DNA from: Candidatus Competibacteraceae bacterium
Lineage (GTDB): Bacteria; Pseudomonadota; Gammaproteobacteria; Competibacterales; Competibacteraceae
Length of the DNA stretch: 6,658 nt
Direction: 5' to 3'
Assembly: GCA_020444985.1 (NCBI GenBank)
Contig: JAGRHK010000095.1
Coordinates: forward strand, 1 to 6,658
Part shown: one piece after another, positions 1-5,771 of the stretch
How the letters are laid out: every line of letters begins with the position of its first letter
Position numbering within the stretch: the first letter of the stretch is position 1
Translations under genes and position numbers: made by a program
The notes under the pieces: generated by a model
The model's input: the letters and a program-made list of their open reading frames with translations, nothing else
Told to the model about the DNA's origin: nothing
Database searches by the model: none

Positions 1-1271
1 GACGGGCATCGCCTGTCCGGTTACTGGACGGTCGCGACGCCCACCCCGTCTACCTGGATTACCGCCTGCTCCACACGGAGCCGGCTCGGGCGATGCTCTG
101 GCTGGAGCTCGAACTCTGCGATCATCGTGGAGAATGGTCCGCTTACACGAACCGGCTGGAAATTCGTCTGGACTTTTCCCCAGGAAGCCACGAGGCGCCC
201 AAGGCGGAAGTTGGATCAGGCGTGGAACCGGCCTGTGATCGGTTCTGGCCGGACTCGCCGGTTACCGGATCGGATGCTGGAGGGTGGCTCTCAGGCGCGA
301 TGGGGAGCGCCAATCTGGCCTGCACCTTTCTGATTGAGCTGGAAGATAGTCTGGAACACACGCGCCACCTGCGCACCACCAACGAACAAACGCTGAACCG
401 GGGCACGCCGTTGACCCGGGCTTTGCTGCTGACTGCCGACCCCGCACAGGCTCCAGCGCGCATCGAACTGGGGTCCCGGCCCTTGATGATTTTTGGTCGG
501 CAAAGCGCCGCTGGCGCTGGATTTGGGGACTTTACGCTGGGTTTTGTGCCAAAATACAGCCGTATTTCCCGCTTACACTGTGTAATTTGCGCGCTGGGCG
601 ATCAACTAGCATTGATGGCGGTAAGCAATCACGGCCATACCTATACGGGACGCAACGGTCAGCGGCTAGAGCGCGGACGCTGGGAGACGCTTGAAGGCGA
701 TGATGTGGTCGATGTATGCGATCTGTATCGCTTACAGCTCTCTACAGCCTGGGATCGCAAGGGGGAGCGTGAAACGCTGAATTGGGATCCCCAAGAGCCG
801 CGCGACCGATTCGGACAGTATCTGCTGGAACTGGTTGAAGTGTTGCGTCAGCGCGATCAGCAGGCTGAGAACAATGAATTACGCGCGAATCTTCGTAATC
901 GCTATCTGCATCTGATGCGCCTGCAGGATCGGGTCGCGGAACTGAACGGCGTGGGCAACTCCGGCACATTGCGCTATATCCGTTTTGAACGCGATGATGC
1001 GGCCCATCAACAGATTGCCCATTACTATGTCCCCAAGTGGCTGTCTATTGGCAGTTCCCAGCAGGATGGTTTACGCATCAACGCGCCGGATGTCATTCCT
1101 CACCACGCGGAATTATTATTCCGGGATGGCATGTACTGGATTCAGAACCTGGCGGCGTCAGGTTCGGTGCGGATCGGTTGTCATGGCCTGGCAACCAACG
1201 AAGTGCTGGCGCTGGAAACCGGCGATACGCTGGCCATTGGCTCAGCGCGATTTACTTTCGAAGGATATTAG
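1..1271 (+). CDS. Tandem FHA-domain protein, 5' end outside the window
   Basis: The reading frame (codons beginning at base 3) is open from the left edge to the TAG at 1269-1271. The first in-frame ATG (93) has convincing coding sequence in front of it (a VRLLDGRDAHPVYLDYRLL-like stretch), so the gene most likely starts upstream. Numbering from the ATG at 93, residues ~1-30 are beta-rich (LWLELELCD, YTNRLEIRL) and belong to an unrecognised domain. Residues ~123-217 form a first FHA domain with FGR at 134-136, the SRxH motif S159-R160-L161-H162 and N179. Residues ~236-286 are charged and helical, a likely coiled-coil linker. Residues ~291-392 look like a second, degenerate FHA domain (SIGSS at 318-322, HH at 337-338, GDTLAIGSARFTF near the end). 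FHA domains generally bind phosphothreonine peptides, so a role in Ser/Thr phosphorylation signalling is inferred; the kinase or partner is not visible. No signal peptide or membrane segment is seen. It lies 66 bases upstream of prsT on the same strand. FHA assignment is good; the specific function is unknown. Confidence 0.85.
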   Translation, partial: RASPVRLLDGRDAHPVYLDYRLLHTEPARAMLWLELELCDHRGEWSAYTNRLEIRLDFSPGSHEAPKAEVGSGVEPACDRFWPDSPVTGSDAGGWLSGAMGSANLACTFLIELEDSLEHTRHLRTTNEQTLNRGTPLTRALLLTADPAQAPARIELGSRPLMIFGRQSAAGAGFGDFTLGFVPKYSRISRLHCVICALGDQLALMAVSNHGHTYTGRNGQRLERGRWETLEGDDVVDVCDLYRLQLSTAWDRKGERETLNWDPQEPRDRFGQYLLELVEVLRQRDQQAENNELRANLRNRYLHLMRLQDRVAELNGVGNSGTLRYIRFERDDAAHQQIAHYYVPKWLSIGSSQQDGLRINAPDVIPHHAELLFRDGMYWIQNLAASGSVRIGCHGLATNEVLALETGDTLAIGSARFTFEGY

Positions 1272-1327
1272 CCGCATTTTGCGTTGGCTCTTCATCCGTA
1301 TTTGCTCCAACTTAATGATCGACTTTT

Positions 1328-1331
1328 GGAG
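1328..1331 (+). promoter_or_regulatory. Ribosome binding site of prsT (decides the start)
   Basis: GGAG lies six bases before the ATG at 1338. The same frame is open further upstream and could begin at a TTG at 1284, adding 18 residues. That start would put MALHPYLLQL and other residues in front of the signal peptide. The GGAG spacing and the immediate lipoprotein signal sequence favour 1338. Confidence 0.7.
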
Positions 1332-1337
1332 TCCGCC

Positions 1338-4300
1338 ATGAAATCCCACTATCGTTTATCCACTTTATCCTTGCGCGCGCTGGCGCTGGGATGTTGCCTG
1401 GGCATTGGCGTCGCTACCGGCTTAGCCGGCTGTGGCGATCGCACGACGGATGCCGAGCACGTTCAGCGCGCCCGGGAGCATCAGGCGAAACAGAAGTGGC
1501 AAGCCAGCGTTATTGAACTAAAAAACGCCTTGCAGAAGAATCCGGAAAATCGTGATGCTCGCTTGTTGCTGGGGCAGATTTATGTGGAAACCGGCAGCGG
1601 CGCACCGGCGGAAAAGGAGTTGCAGCGCGCTCGAGATCTGGGTGCTGAGCGCAGCGCTTGGCTGCTGCCGCTGGCGCGCGCCTACTCGTTGCAAGGCCAG
1701 CATCAGAAAGTGCTGGAACTGACTCCGGAAGAAAGCGATGCGCCAGCAACGCAGGCGACGCTGTGGGCGCTGCACGGACTTACGCAACTGGCGCTTGGAC
1801 AGCCTGACGCTGCCAAGACCAGTCTGGACCAAGCCATTGCATTACAACCAAACGATCCTGACGCTTTGGTAGGTTTGGGCCAGTTGGCGCTGATCAACCG
1901 CAATTACAGCGAGGCTGAAGCCTTCGCCAACAAGGCCAGCGAGCAGGATCCACATGATCTGCGACCCTGGTTTATCAAAGTGCGGTTGCATCGCTTGCAA
2001 AACGATGATCCTGCGGCGCTCAAAGCCTTGCAGCGTATTCTCGAACTGCAACCGGAAAATGCCACTGCCCTGCTGGAGCGGGCGCAGATTCTGATCGCCC
2101 AAGGCAAGCAGGATGAAGCCTTGGCCGATGTCGAAGCTGTTCACAAGCGCCAGCCGAATCTGCCAGAAGCCAATTATCTGCGTGGCAGTATCTTGTTCCA
2201 AAGGAAGGAACTGAGCGCAGCTCAGGACACCTTGTTGCAGGTGCTGAAAGTCGCGCCGGATCATCTCGGCAGCCAATTCCTGTTGGGTTCCATCAATTAT
2301 GAACAAGGCAATCTGGGGTTGGCCGAACAATACCTGACGCCCTTTGTTGTCCGCCTGCCGGGCTATCTGCCAGCGCGCCTGTTGCTGGCCGCCGCTCAGC
2401 TCAAGCTGGGAAAACCGGGCCAAGCGATCGACACCCTGACCCCGGCGCTCGCCCAATCACCAGAGGATGCGCAGTTGCTGGCTTTGCTCGGTAGCGCCTA
2501 TCTGCAAAACCGGGATTACGCCAAAGGTTCGGAATATTTGCAGAAAGCGGCCCAGATTGCTCCAGATGCCGCGAATATCCGCACCCAGTTGGCGTTGTCG
2601 CGGCTTGGAGAAGGCAAGCCTGGCGATGCGGTTCGCGAACTGCAAGGGCTGGTGGATCTGGGACACGACGTGCTACAGGCGGACTTGCTGCTGGTGCAAG
2701 CTTATTTGCAACAAAAAGACTACGACAAGGCGATCGCTACGGCCAGCGAACTGGTGAAGAAAAAACCGGACGATCCGGTTGCGCATAACCTGTTAGGCGG
2801 AGCGTATCTGGCCAAGGGCGAGGATGCAAAAGCTCGTGGCGAGTTTGAACGGGCGCTGCAGCTGAATCCGGATTTCAGCACGCCCGCGTTGAATCTGGCG
2901 CAACTAGAATTGAAAGCCGGCAATCGTAACGCTGCTCAGGACTTGTATGAAAAAATAGTCGTCAAGGAACCGGGCAATCTAGGCGCTTTGTTGCGACTGG
3001 CGGGGCTGGCGGAACAGGCGGGGCAGAGCGAGCAGACGCTGCGCTGGTTGGAACAGGCCTGGGATAAAAATCCCACCTCTCTGGAAGCCGGTCTGGCGTT
3101 GATCGGCCAGTATCAGGCCGCCAACCTGACGGTGAAGGCGCTCAATGTAGCCCGTAGCCTGGAAGCCGCCAATCCTGAACACCCGGCAGCGCAACGAGCG
3201 CTTGGCCTGGCGCTGTTGGCGGATGGCCAGTCTGATGACGCGGTCAAGGCGTTCCGTAAGCTGGCAGAATTGCAACCGCAATCGCCAGAACCCTGGCATC
3301 TGGTCGCCTTGACCCAAGCGCGTTCACAGAAATTCAAAGAAGCTGCGAAAGCGATTGACAGGGCGCTGGCGATTCAAGGCGACTATCTCCCCTCGCTGGT
3401 GTCGCGGGTCGAACTACAAGCCCAACAAGAGAGATTCGAAGAGGCGCTGGCGGGCGCCAAGGCGCTGCAGCAGCAGTTTCCCAATCTGAACGTGGGGTAT
3501 CGTCTGGAAGGGAATCTGTACATCCGGCAAAAAGATTTCGCTAAAGCCTTGACTGCGTACCAAGCGGCTTACGCCAAGACCCCGGACAGCCAAACGGTAC
3601 TCATGCTGGCTGGGGCGCAGCAGGTCACGGGCAACAGCGAAGCGGCGTTGAAGACATTACGCGACTGGCTGACAGCGCACCCGGATGATGTTCAAGTGCG
3701 TACTCGACTGGCGGCTGAATTGCAACGCCTGGGCCGGCGTGAAGAGGCGATTGCTGAATATGAACGGCTCGCCAAGCGAGGAATGGAGGAAGAAGGCAGC
3801 GGTGCGATCACTTTGGATCGTGGCCTGCAGCAAGCGGATACCTTGCTGGTGCAGGCTTACCTCCAGCAGAAGGAATTCGACAAGGCAATTGCCGTAGCGA
3901 AGGAATTGACCGAAAAACGCCCGAATGAACCGGCTGCATTCAATCTGCTAGGCGCGGCCTATCTCACGCAAGGCGACGATCAGGCGGCGCGAGCTGCCTT
4001 TGATCAGGCCTTGAAGTTGAAACCCGAGCATATTCCCGCGCAAATGAATCTGGCGACACTGGATGTTAAAAGCGGGAATCAGGCCGGTGCGCAATTGCGC
4101 TATCGGCAGATTCTGGAGCGCGATCCGGACAACCTTGCCGCCCTGGTCCGACTGGCAGCGCTGTTAGGGCGCACGGACGAGTCGCTGCGGTTATTGGAGC
4201 AGGCCTGGAGCCGGCGGCCAGATTCCATCGAAACGGGCTTAGCCCTGGCCCAGGAATACACAAACCGCAGCGATAAGGATAAGGCGCTGACTGTGGTGCA

Positions 4301-5285
4301 AGACCTGGCAAAGGTACAAGCCGATGATCCACGAGTTGTCCGGGCGATGGGTCTCACGCAAGCCAGTAATGGCAAAGCGGCTGAAGCGGTCGCCAGCTTC
4401 CAGAAGTTAGCCCGTCTGTTGCCGCAATCGCCAGAACCCTGGTATCTGGCGGCGATGGCGCAAAGCGCCGCCAAGGACGTTAACGCTGCCATTCAGTCGC
4501 TGGATAAAGCCCTGGCCATTCAAAATAACTACTTACCAGCGCTGGTCGCCAAGGTACAGTTGCAGCAGCAGGGACAAGAGGTTGATAAGGCGCTGAAGGG
4601 CGTCCAGCAGATTCAGGCGCTCTACCCGGATCAAATGACCGGCTATGTGCTGGAAGGCGATTTACGTCTGCAACAAAAGGAGTTTGCGCCAGCGCTAGAA
4701 GCCTATCAAGCGGCGTATGCCAAAACGCCCAATGGCCAGACTGCCGCGCGGTTGGCCAATGCCCAGTGGCAGGCCGGCGAGCAGGAAGCAGCGCTAACCA
4801 CCTTGCGACAGTGGCTGAACAGTGAGCCGAAGGACAATCGCGCACGCTTGCAGTATGCAATGTATTTGCAGGAATCAAATCGTAAAACGGAAACGATTAC
4901 CGAATACGAACAACTGGCTGAGCGCTTGCCGGATAATGCCATAGTCCTGAACAATCTGGCCTGGTTCTACTACGAAACCGGCGATCCTCGCGCACTGCGT
5001 TATGCGGAACGCGCGCATGACAAAGCGCCGGATAATCCGGAAGTAGCGGATACCTTGGGCTGGATTCTGGTGCAGCGTGATGAAGCATTGCGCGGCCTGG
5101 AGTTCCTGGAAAAAGCGGCGAACAAGCTGCCCGATCAGCCTTCAGTGCACTATCATCTGGCTGCGGCTTATGCCAAATTGGGACGCAAGGACGCTGCGCG
5201 GCAAGCATTAGAAAAACTGGCGGGCGTTTCAGCATTTCCGGAACAGGAAGAAGCGCGCAAGCTATTGGAAAGCCTGGGACAATAA
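1338..5285 (+). CDS. prsT: PrsT-like PEP-CTERM-system TPR-repeat lipoprotein, enlarged
   Basis: This encodes a 1315-residue protein made almost wholly of tetratricopeptide repeats. Residues 1-31 are a lipoprotein signal peptide (basic start, hydrophobic core LALGCCLGIGVATG) with lipobox L29-A30-G31-C32. Cys32 is followed by Gly rather than Asp, which favours sorting to the outer membrane. From ~40 on, helical pairs with the TPR pattern (A at positions 8 and 20, P at 32) run to the C-terminus. The mature chain has room for about 37 units of 34 residues. The early KWQASVIELKNALQKNP, the LLGSAYL/LLGAAYL repeats and the late NNLAWFYYETGDPRAL, ADTLGWILV and HYHLAAAYAKLGRKDAA stretches fit the PrsT family (TIGR02917 type). 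That family occurs with exosortase and exopolysaccharide loci and is thought to act as an envelope scaffold. As I recall it, the family is about 900 residues; the excess here matches an internal duplication (448-814 and 833-1196). Gene context beyond the FHA neighbour is not visible. A generic TPR lipoprotein is the alternative. Lipoprotein and TPR calls are very sure, the PrsT family name fairly sure. Confidence 0.88.
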   Translation: MKSHYRLSTLSLRALALGCCLGIGVATGLAGCGDRTTDAEHVQRAREHQAKQKWQASVIELKNALQKNPENRDARLLLGQIYVETGSGAPAEKELQRARDLGAERSAWLLPLARAYSLQGQHQKVLELTPEESDAPATQATLWALHGLTQLALGQPDAAKTSLDQAIALQPNDPDALVGLGQLALINRNYSEAEAFANKASEQDPHDLRPWFIKVRLHRLQNDDPAALKALQRILELQPENATALLERAQILIAQGKQDEALADVEAVHKRQPNLPEANYLRGSILFQRKELSAAQDTLLQVLKVAPDHLGSQFLLGSINYEQGNLGLAEQYLTPFVVRLPGYLPARLLLAAAQLKLGKPGQAIDTLTPALAQSPEDAQLLALLGSAYLQNRDYAKGSEYLQKAAQIAPDAANIRTQLALSRLGEGKPGDAVRELQGLVDLGHDVLQADLLLVQAYLQQKDYDKAIATASELVKKKPDDPVAHNLLGGAYLAKGEDAKARGEFERALQLNPDFSTPALNLAQLELKAGNRNAAQDLYEKIVVKEPGNLGALLRLAGLAEQAGQSEQTLRWLEQAWDKNPTSLEAGLALIGQYQAANLTVKALNVARSLEAANPEHPAAQRALGLALLADGQSDDAVKAFRKLAELQPQSPEPWHLVALTQARSQKFKEAAKAIDRALAIQGDYLPSLVSRVELQAQQERFEEALAGAKALQQQFPNLNVGYRLEGNLYIRQKDFAKALTAYQAAYAKTPDSQTVLMLAGAQQVTGNSEAALKTLRDWLTAHPDDVQVRTRLAAELQRLGRREEAIAEYERLAKRGMEEEGSGAITLDRGLQQADTLLVQAYLQQKEFDKAIAVAKELTEKRPNEPAAFNLLGAAYLTQGDDQAARAAFDQALKLKPEHIPAQMNLATLDVKSGNQAGAQLRYRQILERDPDNLAALVRLAALLGRTDESLRLLEQAWSRRPDSIETGLALAQEYTNRSDKDKALTVVQDLAKVQADDPRVVRAMGLTQASNGKAAEAVASFQKLARLLPQSPEPWYLAAMAQSAAKDVNAAIQSLDKALAIQNNYLPALVAKVQLQQQGQEVDKALKGVQQIQALYPDQMTGYVLEGDLRLQQKEFAPALEAYQAAYAKTPNGQTAARLANAQWQAGEQEAALTTLRQWLNSEPKDNRARLQYAMYLQESNRKTETITEYEQLAERLPDNAIVLNNLAWFYYETGDPRALRYAERAHDKAPDNPEVADTLGWILVQRDEALRGLEFLEKAANKLPDQPSVHYHLAAAYAKLGRKDAARQALEKLAGVSAFPEQEEARKLLESLGQ
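2679..3779 (+). repeat. Copy 1 of a duplicated TPR module within prsT
   Basis: PrsT residues 448-814, starting ADLLLVQAYLQQKDYDKAIA and ending EEAIAEYERLAKR. It aligns collinearly with the block at 3834-4925. The register is 1155 bases at the start and 1146 bases later, because copy 1 has three extra codons around LAEQAGQSEQTL. By eye about half the residues are identical overall, and about 70% in the first 40. Most codons differ at the third position, so the duplication is old rather than recent. Confidence 0.85.
3834..4925 (+). repeat. Copy 2 of a duplicated TPR module within prsT
   Basis: PrsT residues 833-1196, starting ADTLLVQAYLQQKEFDKAIA and ending TETITEYEQLAER. Shared landmarks with copy 1 are PQSPEPW, ALAIQ-x-x-YLP and AYQAAYAKTP-x-x-QT. 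Eighteen residues (815-832, GMEEEGSG then AITLDRGLQQ) separate the copies and do not fit the TPR pattern. After copy 2 the chain runs straight into the usual PrsT C-terminal repeats (LPDNAIVLNNLAWFYYETGD). Confidence 0.85.
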
Positions 5286-5296
5286 ACCCACTGCTT

Positions 5297-5530
5297 CTAC
5301 CCCCCTGTAACCGGTGGAAAGAACGCGACCTCATCGCCATCCTGCACGGGATGCGTCCATTCCGCGTACTCCAGATTCACCGCCGCCAGAAGATTTACCG
5401 GCGGCGGTGAATCTGGATGTAACGTGGCCCAAATGCTGGCAACTGTCCATTCTGTGGCCGAGGGCAGTTCATCGCCAGCGCGGCCCAGACGCTCGCGCAG
5501 ACTGGCGAAATATCGAATCTGAATAGTCAT
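5297..5530 (-). CDS. moaD: Molybdopterin synthase sulfur-carrier subunit MoaD
   Basis: This 77-residue ubiquitin-like beta-grasp protein ends in DGDEVAFFPPVTGG, the same tail as E. coli MoaD. The terminal Gly-Gly is adenylated by MoeB, converted to a thiocarboxylate, and inserted into the active site of MoaE, where its sulfur is used to make molybdopterin in the cytoplasm. MTIQIRYFASLRERLG is the usual first strand and helix, and LLAAVNLEY (47-55) matches the LLAAVN core of the E. coli protein. It is about four residues shorter than E. coli MoaD, in the segment just before that core. The ATG at 5530-5528 is preceded by AAGGA with a seven-base spacing. The gene is complete and convergent with prsT (11 bases between stop codons). 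No moaE, moaA or moaC is beside it, so it stands alone here and MoaE must be encoded elsewhere. A ThiS-like carrier is the alternative, but the tail and length favour MoaD. Confidence 0.93.
   Translation of the reverse strand: MTIQIRYFASLRERLGRAGDELPSATEWTVASIWATLHPDSPPPVNLLAAVNLEYAEWTHPVQDGDEVAFFPPVTGG
5370..5417. repeat. 18-base perfect inverted repeat, 12-base loop, inside moaD
   Basis: Arm 5370-5387 (TCCAGATTCACCGCCGCC) is the exact reverse complement of arm 5400-5417 (GGCGGCGGTGAATCTGGA). The loop is 5388-5399. The stem is GC-rich and would fold stably in either transcript. In moaD the 5' arm encodes the variable PDSPPP (39-44) and the 3' arm the conserved LAAVNLE (48-54). No T-run follows on either strand, so it is not a standard intrinsic terminator. 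It also lies 84 bases beyond the prsT stop, in the path of any prsT read-through transcript. Confidence 0.95.
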
Positions 5531-5537
5531 TAATTTT

Positions 5538-5542
5538 TCCTT
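5538..5542 (-). promoter_or_regulatory. Ribosome binding site of moaD
   Basis: AAGGA on the minus strand lies seven bases before the ATG at 5530. It supports that start codon. Confidence 0.6.
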
Positions 5543-5585
5543 ATCATCCTTTCAAGAAACTTGGAGACAACGAATCGGCTTCAAA

Positions 5586-5615
5586 ATCAAAATCTTGCCC
5601 AGATCTACCTTTCAA
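5586..5615 (-). promoter_or_regulatory. Candidate sigma-70 promoter for moaD
   Basis: On the minus strand TTGAAA (5615-5610, five of six matches to the -35 consensus) is followed after 18 bases by TTTGAT (5591-5586, four of six to the -10 consensus). This would start transcription near 5579 with a leader of about 50 bases. It is the best -35/-10 pair I could find by eye for this gene, but the -10 is weak. Confidence 0.3.
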
Positions 5616-5755
5616 ATGACTGAACGGCTAATAAATAACTAAATAGCATAAAAAATACAGATGCAAATATCCTATTTTCCGGGTAGACTGATGATATCGA
5701 AATGGTTAGCGCCGCCCTGGCATCTGCCATTCTCTTAATACCGCCATTGTCGTTT

Positions 5756-5759
5756 GAGG
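5756..5759 (+). promoter_or_regulatory. Probable ribosome binding site of metK, long spacing
   Basis: GAGG lies 12 bases before the ATG at 5772, longer than the usual 5-9. No better site is closer. The start itself is secure because the protein begins directly with the family's conserved N-terminus. Confidence 0.45.
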
Positions 5760-5771
5760 ACCTGTCATCTT

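Larger units (their letters stand above)
5531..5771. promoter_or_regulatory. Divergent moaD-metK intergenic regulatory region
   Basis: These 241 bases hold no gene I can support. The part at about 5628-5675 is clearly AT-rich (runs such as AATAAATAACTAAATAGCAT) against GC-rich neighbours, as expected around promoters or an upstream element for metK. I found no -35/-10 pair for metK that deserves a separate entry. There is no recognisable SAM-I, SAM-II or SAH riboswitch core and no tandem MetJ boxes (AGACGTCT); the only approximation is a single AGATCTAC at 5601-5608. A small dyad TGGCA-TC-TGCCA sits at 5718-5729, upstream of the metK ribosome binding site. Confidence 0.5.

Noticed and set aside
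1284..1337. TTG at 1284 as the start of the TPR lipoprotein
   Set aside because: It would add 18 residues in front of a complete lipoprotein signal peptide and lacks a good ribosome binding site; ATG 1338 has GGAG six bases upstream.
1842..2456. Long minus-strand open frame of 204 codons opposite prsT
   Set aside because: It lies wholly inside prsT, its translation is glutamine-rich low-complexity sequence mirroring the TPR codons, and it resembles no known family.
4480..4878. Minus-strand open frame of 132 codons opposite the second PrsT module
   Set aside because: Shadow of a strongly supported coding region; arginine-, proline- and alanine-rich composition typical of antisense frames in GC-rich DNA.
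5370..5417. The moaD hairpin as an intrinsic terminator for prsT or moaD
   Set aside because: No T-run follows either arm on either strand, and it lies within moaD, well before that gene's end.
5314..5526. Plus-strand open frame of 70 codons over moaD
   Set aside because: It is the complement of moaD. Its resemblance to the real protein around PPP...AAVNLD arises from the inverted repeat, not from a second gene.
5601..5608. AGATCTAC as a MetJ operator for metK
   Set aside because: MetJ binds tandem boxes near AGACGTCT; this is one poor match with no neighbouring box.
5718..5729. TGGCA-TC-TGCCA dyad as a defined operator
   Set aside because: Five-base arms can occur by chance at this scale and no known regulator site matches it; mentioned only as part of the metK leader.
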